NCBI GenBank assembly: GCA_028015205.1
Contig: CM051513.1
Span: forward strand, 42,784,841-42,848,840
From: Mytilisepta virgata
Lineage: Eukaryota; Mollusca; Bivalvia; Mytilida; Mytilidae
DNA length: 64,000 nt
Reading direction: 5' to 3'
Below are positions 29,557 through 39,595 of this stretch, in pieces. A program made the translations under genes and the position numbers. Numbering within the stretch: position 1 is the first letter of the stretch; the number at the start of each line of letters is the position of its first letter. Under the pieces are notes generated by a model. The model was not told where the DNA came from. It made no database searches and was given only the letters and a program-made list of their open reading frames with translations.

Positions 29557-29935
29557 AACTCGTTCATTGTATGCTTTGTTAAAGGATTTTTAGTGGTAGT
29601 CCTGTCTTCGGGGAAACATTGTGGACATCCATGAACGACACATCCTGAAATATAAGTGAATACTTTTAATGGTGGTCATCTACTCTCGCGCCATTGCAGC
29701 GTCAATTCGGTCCGCGTCTCGAATGCCGCGCCGCCACCGTCGATTAGCGATCCGCGTCTCGAATGCCGCGCCGCCGCCGCCGCCGCCGCCCCTTCTTTTT
29801 TAAAGTTACCGGGGGCGGAAGTGAGTGTACTACTATCACATGATTTATTTAGACGACTTACCGTGAAATTCGTAAGCCGTTTTAGCTTTCTCGTCGTATC
29901 CATCTAGTCTATATCTCGTACCAGGTAGACGTTGA
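29557..29935 (-). pseudogene. Polinton DNA polymerase B, internal fragment with an intron
   Basis: Exon piece 1 (29935-29862) encodes RLDGYDEKAKTAYEFH, matching the PolB N-terminal nuclease-like region (DGYxxxTxTxYEFxG). Exon piece 2 (29644 to about 29557) encodes VHGCPQCFPE, the Cys-rich stretch that normally follows directly. Between them is a 217-bp intron (29861-29645) with donor G|GTAAGTC and acceptor TATATTTCAG|G. Splicing would join the two parts in frame. Both ends run into unrelated Polinton pieces: capsid-gene sequence at the 3' end and a penton-gene copy at the 5' end. Confidence 0.7.
29716..29795. repeat. GC-rich CGG/CCG block inside the PolB intron
   Basis: Two copies of a CGCGTCTCGAATGCCGCG unit are followed by a (CCG)n tract, in otherwise AT-rich DNA. 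The reverse-complement partner is at 34180-34264. Confidence 0.85.
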
Positions 29936-30131
29936 CGTAAATGGAAAAAATGTAGTATATGCGCATCCATATTACGTTCCGCTAAAATTGAGAGATGTTC
30001 AACAAATCCGTATCTATATTACAGACGAAAACGGTGCTGATGCATCATTTTTGAAAAAGAAAGTGACGGTTACACTTCACTTTAAGAAATTTCCGTTTCT
30101 ATCGTAAAACAAAAATGTATGGGCAGTCCTA
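29933..30131 (+). pseudogene. Second copy of the penton-like gene 3' end
   Basis: Nearly identical to 25834-26031: the last part of the penton-like gene, its TAA stop and the first few codons of the core-protein gene. It lacks the 5' part and the downstream gene, so it is a fragment from the scrambled inner Polinton. Confidence 0.92.
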
Positions 30132-30579
30132 GAACGTGATACAATTTTTTTTATTAGCAAACGTAAAAGACCGGTATGGCCATTTTCGACAAATTCGAAA
30201 AATGTATATCATTACTATGTTATCAAAAACATAATTTCAAGCTTTTACTGTAGACCTTCATTGGCGCATCCTGAGGGAGGGTGGTGGTGAGGTTGGATAG
30301 GGAACCCTCCCCTCTTTTCTGTGGAATTTTTTAAATTTTTTGTGCAATTTTCAGCAAAAATAGGCAAAATCGTACCTAAAACAAGCCCCCCCCTTTTCCT
30401 GGGATAATGCTTAAATTTACCATACCCAATTGATTAGTATTAGATAACCCTCTTGGAGAATTTTGTAATGACAGGATTTAAAAAAAAAAAACAATTATTG
30501 ACTACCAAGACAAAATTTAATCAATATTTTTAATTCTCAAGTACCACCCAACCTGAACCAAATGTATTTTATATTACAG
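30132..30579. other. Polinton interior, no recognised gene
   Basis: AT-rich with a small hairpin near 30180-30205 (CATTTTCGA and TCGAAAAATG). Nothing coding is recognised. Confidence 0.4.
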
Positions 30580-30863
30580 GATTTATCCTATGGAGTATCT
30601 TTGCAACCATTGGCCTCCTAGTCATATCCTGCTATGTGTGGTACATGAGAAGGAGGAGACTTAATTACACACAAGTTCCATCCTCACCTGTACAGATGTC
30701 CACTTTTGTCAATCCGTTTTACACACCCTCATCTTCACCTAATGAACCCTCAATTATAGACCCAAGTCCTCAACCTGAATCACCATCTGTTGATGAGGAA
30801 CCTGTTTCACGCAGGACCAGGTCCCAAACAAGGAAAAAACTGAAGTTTGAGGAACAAGTGTAA
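30580..30863 (+). CDS. Exon encoding a membrane-anchor and cytoplasmic tail
   Basis: After a good splice acceptor (TTTATATTACAG, AG at 30578-30579) an open frame runs to a TAA at 30861-30863. It encodes a hydrophobic span (about IFATIGLLVISCYVWYM), a stop-transfer cluster RRRR, and a Pro/Ser-rich acidic tail ending RRTRSQTRKKLKF. This is the typical C-terminus of a single-pass membrane glycoprotein, for example an envelope-like protein carried by a mobile element. The ectodomain was not found upstream in the Polinton. The frame has no ATG before the anchor, which supports its being an exon. Confidence 0.45.
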
Positions 30864-31774
30864 TTCATTTTGAAATATTACTTACAAGATAACCTGATTC
30901 ATATCACATGATGTAAAATTAAAATGTTTGATTCAAACTTTTTTACAATATTATTAATTACATTTTGTAAAAAAAACATTTTGTTTGCCGAGAATTCTGT
31001 TTAATTCAAAACTATCTTCCATATGAATAGTTCATTTTTGATACAACCATGATTTTCTAGTATTGTACAATCAGAAGATTGTAAAGGTTAAAGGATTTCT
31101 AATTTTATATTAACTTGAGGTCTAGTGTATTAAAATGAAGTTTCGGCTACATTGCACATTATTCAGTAATGTTGTTTTTTCTTTTGTTTTGCTGATTTCA
31201 GTGTATTAATAAGTTACACTTTGATATATATTATATTTTTAAATTTCATTTTCTTGAACATGATTTTTGTTGTTGTTGTTTTTTGTTTTGCTGGTTTCAG
31301 TGTATTACATGTTGTAAGTTGCACTTTCATGATCAGCAGTTTTAAGAGCATAATTTTTTTTATTAATCTACTTATTTTTAGTGGATGTAGTGTATTAGAA
31401 TTTAGAATAGGTGTAGTGTATTAGAATTTTTTGTTTGCTGGTTGAGTTTTTTTAGCATGTTGTTTACATACTTCTTACTGTAAGAGTAGTATCGAATAAC
31501 TTTTTTTATTTAATAAGATATTTTCTTTTTGAAATCATTCTGTAACAACACAAAAAAGATGCATGTATTTGTTTCCACTCTAATATATGTGTATCACTAT
31601 CACAAGTTTTCAGTCTCTTGAAGTACTGTACATGTACTTTTATTTAGCTTTGTTTTGTGTAATTACTTAACCATTACTGTTTTAGATATATTTTTGGTCC
31701 AATAAAAAAGGAATGTGTTTTTTTTTACTATACTAAATAAAGTATTTGTGCTTATTTGTTTACATTTGAAAACA

Positions 31775-32505
31775 TTACTATTGTTAATATGTTGTTATTT
31801 ATGAACTTTGTAAAACTCAATTTAAACCTAATAAGACATTTGTTTTTATAAACTTTGAAATTGTTCCCTCAAGATGCTATATTTTATCTACTCTAAATAA
31901 GATATTTGATATATAACCTTTGCAAATTTATGATATATACCTACCTCATTTTATTATTAAGTTAGTTATTCTAGTCAAGTAAATTTTATTACTTACTAAG
32001 TTAGTTATTCTAGTCAAGTAAAACTGTGTTTTATACATTCCTGTTTTATTATCACCATTAACATTGACACATTTTAAAAACTTTTCATATTATCATCCTG
32101 GTACAAAATCTGCTTTTTTATTTTCACTAAAATATATGGGTGTTTTGTTACTTAATTTTGTGATATATATATATATAGATTTCCTTTTTTATATTAAAAC
32201 ATTACTATTGCAAATATGTTGGTATTTATGAACAAGTGTGTTGTTTTACACAGTTTTAAATAAATAAGACATTTGTTTTTAAATCATCCCACAAGTATTG
32301 TCTCAATCATAAAGGTGCTATATTTTATTTACTGTAAATAAGATATTTGATATATAACCTTTAAAGCTTTATGATATATACCCCATTTTTTACTAAATTA
32401 GTTATTCTAGTCAGGTAAAACTGTATTTTATGCATTCCTGTGTCATTATCATCATTAACATTGACTCATTTTAAAACCTTTTCATATTGTTATCCTGGAC
32501 ACCAC
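31775..32505. repeat. Diverged tandem duplication in AT-rich DNA
   Basis: Two related units start at about 31775 and 32215. They share TATTTATGAAC, AATAAGACATTTGTTTTTA, TAAGATATTTGATATATAAC, TTAGTTATTCTAGTCA and TTTTCATATTnTnATCCTGG in the same order. No gene was found in 30.9-33.9 kb. Confidence 0.75.
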
Positions 32506-33245
32506 ATCTCAAAGTCAAATGTAATTGTCATACCATTTTTAAATATGAAAAACTATGCATATTTTTTGTGTTTGATTTTTATAATTGAAGTCATTAGTAG
32601 GTCACCATCTGTTTTATACATTCGTTAGTCCCATTTACATGCGAAGTTATGTTGTTATCTTTTTTAAATGGTAAAAAAGTGATTTTTGTTTGTAATATAC
32701 AACAGAGAGGTTTTATAAGATTTATAGTTATGTTTTGATAGTTATTACAATAAATAATGTATATCATTTTAAAGTTATTTTTTATGTTGATGACCAAGTT
32801 GTTATCCCTTGACAAATTTCACATTTCCACTCCATACTCCATTCTATGTTACATGGTTCTATTTGTTGCTAAAAGTCTGATCATTCAACTCTGACAATGA
32901 AAGAATGTGCCGGAAATAACCTTTTTGTTTAATGTCAAATGGCTTGACATTTTAGATCTAAACAGCTCAGCGTCTGTATAACGACCTAAATATCTGAATA
33001 AAAAGGTAAAATGATAAACATCTTCCTTTCTATGACCATTATACCATGTCAAGATTCAATTAGCCCTATGTAAACAATATATCATTGGTTGCTATCTATG
33101 TATAGTATCAGATTACAAAAAAAAACCCTGTCTGAAATGTATCATTGGTTGCTATCTATGTATGGTGTCAGATTACAAATACCCCATCTAAATGACAAAC
33201 TAATGTCAAATGGTAAACAACTAACTTTTTATGACCTGGATGGTT

Positions 33246-33850
33246 TACCATAGCATTATGCTTCTTCTTGCATGTTTTCATAGTAACACACACACACATA
33301 CATACACACACTGGTTTATTATTATAAATGGAAAAAAAATATTCAATTACTAAAAACATGAAGAAAGTACAGAGATTAATTAATAATGACCTTGATTTCT
33401 GACTTGTAACAGACACATGAAAACCACATTTCTAAACAACCTTCTTTCAAAACAATGGACATGTTTATAAATGATGATTCCATTGTTTATTAATACAGTC
33501 ATAAAACTGTGACAGCAGACGGTTTAGAAAATCAGATAAATTTTTTCACTGTTATCAAATGTTGTAAAACTGTCAACTTTAAACATTCTGTTGTGTGGTA
33601 TCAATTTATCATTTGATACAATCTGTTTAACATGTGGTTATTAATTTCTTATTGTATCTCTAAGGGAAAATAGTTCTGTTGGGGGTACCGATAAAGTCAT
33701 ATAGATAGAATAAAAATATGGATACCCTATTCTGTTCTAGTCCTGTTGGGGGTACAGTTAAGGTTGTACCATAGCATTATGCTCCTTATTGCATGTTTTC
33801 ATAGTAACAGACACACACACACACACTGGTTTATTATTATAAATGGAATG
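33246..33850. repeat. Duplicated block with CA microsatellites
   Basis: ACCATAGCATTATGCT...TTTTCATAGTAAC followed by an ACAC run and ACTGGTTTATTATTATAAAT occurs at 33247-33330 and again at 33770-33846. Between them, 33676-33740 contains a degenerate piece of terminal-repeat-like sequence (GGGGGTACCGATAAAG, GGATACCCTATTCTGTTCT). Confidence 0.75.
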
Positions 33851-33882
33851 TGTTAAAATAATACTCAAGTGCCGATTTTTTT

Positions 33883-34179
33883 TTATTTTATTATAATATA
33901 TGTTGTTTTAGATAATGAATAAGAATAACAATGTGGTACAATTTTCTTCTCAAACAGGGTGGTACTCAAGTTTATCAATGATTCCAAAACAATGTCTTTG
34001 TTATTTTCTTCTGGGTTTTCATAAATGTAAAATTCCAACACAGCAAATATGATGTCCCATCCCATTTCACTGACTGGTATTTGTTGAAGTGGTGGATCAA
34101 TATTTTCATTTCTGTTTATTTTTGTGTATTTCATCTTTTGTTCACAAATTACATAATAATAATTCAAGAGTTTGTTTCT
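33883..34179 (-). CDS. Hypothetical protein, AT-rich inner Polinton
   Basis: A minus-strand frame of nearly 100 codons contains a plausible globular stretch (VSEMGWDIIFAVLEFYIYEN, then DIVLESLINLSTTLF). It runs to a stop at 33883. Its apparent start at 34239 lies in the GC-rich CGG block, which gives an Arg/Pro/Ala-rich artefact, so the true start or exon boundary is unknown. I do not recognise a family. Confidence 0.3.
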   Translation of the reverse strand, partial: RNKLLNYYYVICEQKMKYTKINRNENIDPPLQQIPVSEMGWDIIFAVLEFYIYENPEENNKDIVLESLINLSTTLFEKKIVPHCYSYSLSKTTYIIIK

Positions 34180-34205
34180 ATACGGGCGGCGGCGGGCGGC
34201 GGCGG

Positions 34206-34237
<32 letters not shown>

Positions 34238-34264
34238 ATTCGAGACGCGGATCGCTAATCGACG
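34180..34264. repeat. GC-rich CGG/CCG block, second copy
   Basis: A (CGG)n-type tract followed by GCGGCATTCGAGACGCGG and ATCGCTAATCGACGG. It is the inverse of the block at 29716-29795. Confidence 0.85.
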
Positions 34265-34498
34265 GTTTATGATTATAAAAGGGTGTTGATTACATGGTAC
34301 TATATCAATTTAAAATCTGAGTATCTTTAAACTGCTATACAAATGACAAAGGATACCATTTGGTATTTGTATAAAGAAACAATACAATCAATAAATAGGG
34401 ATACTATATATAACAAGTAGGAGTTGCCTTTCTTCAAATGGAATACCATAAATGTTTATTGAGTGTTTAAGATTGGTTTGAATGATAGGTACTTTGTA

Positions 34499-34856
34499 GT
34501 TTATAAGATTTAAAGTGAGATATTGTAACATCAATGGTATACCTAATGGTGGTAGTCTTGTTCAATAGAAACAAATGGAGGTACCGATTGAGTCCTATTC
34601 TATTAACAATATCTGTTGTGGGTACCGATAAGATCCTATATGGATACCCTATTCTGTTCTATAAATAGAAATGGGATTCTAATTTATAAATAGATTAAAA
34701 TAGGGATACCGTATTTTATAGAATAAAATGGGGATACCCTATAAATGAGGGGTTCTGATTTATAAATAGATTAAAATAGGGATACCGTATTTTATAGAAT
34801 AAAATGGGGGTACCCTAATCTATGATAGGGGGTCCTCGAACAACCCCTTTTGTAGT
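34499..34856 (-). repeat. Polinton right terminal inverted repeat
   Basis: Ends CCCCTTTTGTAGT at 34856, followed by CCAGTT (34857-34862), the second half of the target-site duplication. The 358 bp match the inner left copy (27639-27996) almost perfectly and the outer left copy (15185-15540) less well. Confidence 0.93.
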
Positions 34857-35397
34857 CCAGTTTTTGGCTGGACCGGGACCATCCAGCCATTCTTGAGCAG
34901 GTTGTAGGAAAATTGTAAACCAAAAATGAAAATGAAACTAAATAATAGTGAAATCTATGAAATACAATATCTTTTACAGCGAAGAACTTAGAGAAAATAA
35001 ACTAAATACAAACAACGAAAAAGAATAAAATGCCAAATTCAAAGGTAAATAATTTGAGCATGTTGAAAGTGTGACCCATAAGCCAACATCAATCCGCCAA
35101 TCAGGAATTTAGAATTTAGAGAAAACATTTGATGGAAAAAAAATATATATTTCAAGTATTATAAAAGGTTTGATGTGACCGGCCGATTCACCGAACCGGG
35201 TCCATTCGGTGTCCCGTCTAGGTAAAGATTGTGCCCTGGATGGTGATCGGAACCGTTTATCCGGCCATCCAGAAACACTCCCTATTACCGACACGGGTTT
35301 GCGACACACGGCAAACATGTCGCCTCTTTAGGGGCCTCTTACGCCAAGCCGAGGAGCTGTGGGCCTATTCTATTGTGTCCCGGGACCCACACGGGGG
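34857..35397 (-). promoter_or_regulatory. LINE A 5' leader, extreme 5' module
   Basis: Continuation of the LINE A leader beyond the Polinton. It starts TTTTTGGCTGGACCGGGACC and contains module I with the conserved short frame (ATG at 35318). It ends with ACCCACACGGGGG, the element's 5' end on the minus strand. Confidence 0.75.
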
Positions 35398-35398
35398 A

Positions 35399-37180
35399 TT
35401 AAACCAATAGACTATTTACACATAGAATAAATTCCAGTATAAACAATAAAATGCATATATGACAAAAAGTAACAAAAAATATCACAGAAAAGCTATCAGA
35501 CAAATACAATCAATAAATTAATGTAATACAAAACAATAACAAATTAAAATTCTGGATAAGGACTATAACCAGGAATTCAGTCAGACAGACTTTATTCTCG
35601 AGTATAGTCCTACGTCCTTCAAATATTGCAACACACGGCTGCCAGCAATCTTTGTAAATAAATCTTTCATATTGTTGACTGAATAGTACCGACAAATAAT
35701 GTCGGATTTATCTACACAGTCAATTAAAAGATGTTTAATACTATGTCGACATTGGCAAGGTATACACTCAGGAGGCGGCTCATTCTCTAAAATAAAAGAA
35801 TGAGTCGTCCTGGTGTGGCCAATGCGACATCTTGTTAAAACAACTTGATCTCTTCGGCTTTTGCCGAAGAAACAAACATTCTTGCCAACAGTTGGCTCTA
35901 TAGAATGTAATTTATTGTCTGTAAGCAGGTCCCGCTGGGACTGCCACAGACCTAAAATATACTTAAAAATTAAAGGTTTAAAATCAGTATACGGCACTGA
36001 CATATTAGTAATGGGGTCGTCTAAAGCATCATTCGCTATTCTATCTACAACTGTGTTTCCTCTTATACGAATATGACTTGGTATCCAGATAAATATTATT
36101 TGTTTACCCATATGGGCAAGCCTTTTATAGAATTCAATTCAATTTTATGTGAAATTAAAGGGCTTTTATACTTTTGACTTTCTATAGCCAGTAAACATGA
36201 AAGAGAATCTGAGCAAATTAGAAAGTTTTGTTTGTCAGAAGATCTTATGAATTTCAAAGCAAGAATAATAGCTCTTGCTTCAGCTGTAAATATAGAACTG
36301 GAAGATGGAAGACGAAGACTCGCTGCCCGTTGTCCATAAACAGCAGCAGCAGCTACTCTATCTCCGTCTTTTGATCCATCAGTATAAACTGTATCAAACT
36401 TTTGAAAATGTGATTTAATTTCAGCAAACTTTTGCTGAATTTCAATCGGATTATTCTCAGACTTTTTATGTTTTCTGATGTCAAAAATGAATTTGGGTTT
36501 TGGTACAAGCCAAGGTGGCGATTGAGGTACATCAATAGGAGCTATTTCATCATGGTTAATGTTACATTCAGAAATGTGTGGTTTTATCCGGATACCAAAA
36601 GAAGGGATTTTGTTTTCATGCTGTTCAAATACATCCTCATAGAGAGGGTTGAAAACACCGTCGTAGGCAGGATTTGAAGGATAGGCTTTCAGCTTGGTTA
36701 AATATTGTAGACCAAGGAACCCAAACATCAGCCTAGATACACCCATCCAAGGTATCATTGAGGGCTCCTTTGGATCTTTTCAAACAACCACGAGAAAACA
36801 GCAGAGGGCAAGACGTGACCAGCCATTCTTGAACAGGTTGTAGGAAAATTGTCAAACCAAAAATGAAAATGAAACTAAATGTGTTTTACAGTGAAGAACT
36901 TTGAGAAAATAAACTAAATAGAAACAACGAAAAAGAATAAAAATGCCAAATTAAAACGTTAATAATTTTGAGCATGTTGAACTGTGTGACCCATAAGCCA
37001 ACATCAATCCACCAATCAGGAATTTAGAATTTAGAGAAAACATTTGATTGGAAAAAAAATTGAAGTATTTAAAAGGATTGATGTGACCAGCCGATTCGCC
37101 AAACCGAGTCCATTCGGTGTCCCGTCTAGGTAAGGTTTTGCCCTAGATAGTGATCGGAACCGTTTATCCGGCCATCCCGC
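35399..37180 (-). mobile_element. LINE F, remainder with large internal deletion
   Basis: From 35399 the 3' UTR split off at 8961 continues. It leads into ORF2 C-terminal coding (35581 to about 36715), then jumps to 5' leader sequence (36715-37180). RT, endonuclease and ORF1 are missing, joined at the short match ACCAAG. The leader stops at 37180, where a different LINE fragment (G) begins. Confidence 0.75.
35581..36713 (-). pseudogene. LINE F ORF2 fragment (RNase H and C-terminus)
   Basis: RNase H motifs are present (TDGSKDGD, TAEARAI, SDSLSCL), with the C-terminal Cys/His cluster (CIPCQCRHSIKH). An insertion of a few bases near 36140 (CAATTCAATTTTATG in place of CAATAATG) shifts the frame between IEF and YKR. 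Upstream coding is deleted. It is a decayed fragment. Confidence 0.8.
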
Positions 37181-37189
37181 GGCGCAGGA

Positions 37190-38344
37190 TTCTGAAACAT
37201 GGGGAGAGGAGTCAATAGTAGATACTAAAGAATCTCCCCAGATAGATTCTATATTTTCATTTGAAGTGGTATCCATCTGCTCAGTGTCTTCGTCAACATC
37301 GTTTTCTGAGCAGAGGTCTTTGAATTTGTTGAGTATCAGATTTTTTTCAGCTTTTGAGAGACGATTAGAAGCTTGTCTGTTTTTTGTTTTGTCAGTTGAC
37401 GAAGATCTTGTATCTTTTTTGGATGATGAGGGTTTCTGAGATGCTTTTTGATTCTGAGATGATGTTTTTTTGGATGATGATGATGGCTGCTGAGTTTTGC
37501 CTGACCTTTGAGAAGGTAGCGATTCAGACGTTTGAACGGAATTTGATGGTTTAGCTTGGGAGCTTTGGGGTTTGATGAAGGTAAAGGTGTTGGCATTTGT
37601 ACCCCATCAGGCCAGGTAAGTTCAGTTTGAGAGGCAAAAGATCTCGTGGTTAAGGATTCTTTTATCTTGTCCGCGTAAGAAGTAGTTGAAGTCGAATTAT
37701 TCAAGGCAGAGACCATTCTTTTAGTTTCTAGATAACTTACATTTTTTTCGGCTTTTGTTTTCTGAATTTCCGATTCTTTTTTATAAAATTCACTATTTCG
37801 AGGATTCGCCAAATGATCCAGACCACAGTTTGCACATTTAACGGTACCGTCACACTCAAAACTGGAATGACCTTCTACAGAACACTTGACACACTTTTCG
37901 GTTCCCCGGCATGAACTCCTCCCGTGTCCAAACTTCTGGCATTTGAAACAGCGGGTAGGGTTCGGAATGTAGGTGTCAACTCGTATTCTGTATGGTCCAA
38001 GGTAGATATGATCAGGTATTGAAGAGAGTTCGAAAGTGAGTAAATAGGTATTCAATTTAATTGTTTTGTTGTCCATTTTTTTAGTAAACCTTTTGATTTT
38101 AGAAATATGCTGTGATTTTAGTTCCTGTAGAATTTCTTCAGATAGATCAGCCAAATCACGGTCCCTGTCCCGAATAATTCCCTGACAAGAATTCAAAGTC
38201 CTGTGAGGAGTAACAGAAATGTTTATATCTCCAGTTGAAGTAAGTGACTGAAGGTTTTTCGATTGTTGCTGTCTCAAGCATTCTACCAAGACTTCCATTT
38301 TTCATTTTTATAACCTTCTGAACATGACCTGCACAACTTTCAAT
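37190..38344 (-). pseudogene. LINE G ORF1 (zinc-knuckle protein), fragment
   Basis: Three knuckles are seen (CFKCQKFGHGRSSC, CVKCSVEGHSSFEC, CANCGLDHLANPRN). The third has lost its final Cys (Asn in place of Cys). Frameshifts in the Ser-rich tail near 37560 end the frame. The N-terminal continuation is on the other side of the MITE at 39182-39570. Confidence 0.75.
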
Positions 38345-39181
38345 GAGGGGGTAGAAAGGGTATTGGGAGACAGGGAGAAAGGGGGCGGGAGAAAGGAGAG
38401 AGGGGGCGGGAGAAAGGAGAGAAAGGGCGGGAGAAAGGAGGGAGAACTATCAAAGGGAGACGAACTTTAATGTTGAAAAAAAAATAAAGAGGTAAAAAAA
38501 TCGAAAAAACTGGATACTAAATGTTCTAATAAAGGGACAAATCTTTGAAAAAGGCAACATTTATATTTCCCAAACCATTTTTGCCATTTCCGATCATTTC
38601 TAGAAATCATCCTTTCAAAACGGAATTATCTCTCCGTTACGTTTTCATTTTTAAAATGGCCCCATCATTTCCGGTTTGCCTTCACATGTGGGTATCTGTT
38701 TCCTCTAAGTATTTGGCGATCTTCTACAAATTTAAAAAGAAGGGATGCTGACAATGTCAGAGAGATACACTCCCTCCTCTAAACAATATTACATGTACTT
38801 AACGCGTTTTCCAGGTCACCTTAATATATTTAGGTTTTCCACTTGACCATACAGAGTAAGGTGTTCTCGAGGACAGGGAAAAATAGAGATGACACAATAA
38901 AAAACTATGTCTAGTTTCATGATCCTCATACATGACCATACATATCAAAAATGAGTTTCTTGACATTGGGGCATGCACAATGCACCACTGACAACATTCC
39001 AACATTGTGTATTAATTTGCGTACGAGTCGGAGGCAGGCCTTGTTCGTAAAATCAGTATATGCTTTAATAAAGACCTATGCCACCTATATATGGTCATAT
39101 ATTAATTCAAATTTGTATTAAAAAAAGACGGTTGTTAAGGTGGGAGATGGAAGCAGAGGGGCGGGAGAAAGGTACCCCCTC
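38345..39181. mobile_element. MITE-like DNA transposon (TSD TTCAAT)
   Basis: The 837-bp insertion in LINE G ORF1 has 9-bp inverted ends GAGGGGGTA / TACCCCCTC. The duplication TTCAAT is at 38339-38344 and 39182-39187. The left side has a G-rich tandem repeat (GGGCGGGAGAAAGGAGAGA-like, about 38378-38450), and GGGCGGGAGAAAGG recurs just before the right end. No transposase is encoded. The superfamily is not clear from these ends. Confidence 0.75.
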
Positions 39182-39570
39182 TTCAATAGACTTTTGTAAA
39201 AGAAAAGGTGAAACTTTATTCAATGGCTTTTCAGAATTTAAACTAGTCAAGACCAAACATTTTGAAAATATGTCTGTCAGATTTTGAATTTTAACTGAAT
39301 GTCCCTCATCATCACTTGTATCCGAAAGTTTGTTGCTCTTGCTCCCCGCCCACCTCGGAGCAGCACCAAAACGATGTATACATGCCACATTTGCGACAAG
39401 CACTAGGGCTACAAGGGCAAGATACTCGCATAGAGTACCTCTTAATGGGCGCAAGCCTTGTGCCAGGGGTTGCCCGGCAAGACAACCGCCCAAAGTAACA
39501 TCTACACGATTGACCCATAAGCCACCGCTTTCTTGAACCCAACCTATATAAATGGTACTATTGTTGTACA
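39182..39570 (-). pseudogene. LINE G ORF1, N-terminal part beyond the MITE
   Basis: Continues the ORF1 frame interrupted by the MITE: the FSKCLVLTSLNSEKPLNKVS region, the short acidic part, and the upstream open extension (VTLGGCLAGQPLAQG, also open in LINE A). Together with 37190-38344 it would form one ORF1 N-terminus without the insertion. Confidence 0.7.
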
Positions 39571-39595
39571 TTCTGGAAACAGGTCAAGTTCAAGG

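Larger units (their letters stand above)
15185..34856. mobile_element. Polinton/Maverick (adintovirus-like) element, rearranged
   Basis: The element is bounded by inverted ends starting ACTACAAAAGGGG and by the 6-bp duplication CCAGTT. It is 19.7 kb long, of which about 6.7 kb is LINE B inserted at 15852-22574. Hallmark genes include a chromodomain integrase, a double-jelly-roll-type capsid protein, a penton-like protein and pieces of a protein-primed DNA polymerase B. An internal copy of the left terminal repeat at 27639 cuts off the capsid gene, and everything after it is scrambled. No adenain-type protease or FtsK-type ATPase was found. The element is therefore defective. Confidence 0.9.
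8962..35397 (-). mobile_element. LINE A, full-length I-group retrotransposon interrupted by a Polinton
   Basis: LINE A occupies 8962-15184 and 34857-35397, about 6.76 kb without its insertion. The 3' tail of ATTG repeats is at 8962. The 5' end, sense strand CCCCCGTGTGGG, is at about 35397. It is flanked by the 12-bp duplication TTAAACCAATAG at 8950-8961 and 35399-35410. ORF1 and ORF2 are both broken by small indels, so the copy is dead. Its 5' leader (14821-15184 plus 34857-35397) has the same two-module layout as in LINEs B and C. Confidence 0.85.
37181..39595 (-). mobile_element. LINE G, ORF1 and leader fragment
   Basis: This is a separate LINE piece of the LINE C subfamily (shared NEN/NEQ-ESIWG stretch near 37200-37260). 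It covers part of the ORF1 tail, the zinc knuckles, the N-terminus and the first part of the leader (up to GTCAAGTTCAAGG at 39594). It is interrupted by an 837-bp insertion at 38345-39181. Confidence 0.75.

Noticed and set aside
31221..31424. Hydrophobic 67-codon frame as a membrane protein
   Set aside because: Phe/Ile/Val-rich translation expected of T-rich DNA. It has no conserved motif and lies next to diverged AT-rich duplications.
34081..34289. Ala/Gly/Arg-rich frames over the CGG block
   Set aside because: Low-complexity translation of a (CGG)n tract. The only credible coding nearby is the minus-strand frame downstream of it.
27639..34856. A complete, separate Polinton
   Set aside because: No target-site duplication matches the internal left repeat, and the interior holds only scrambled gene fragments.
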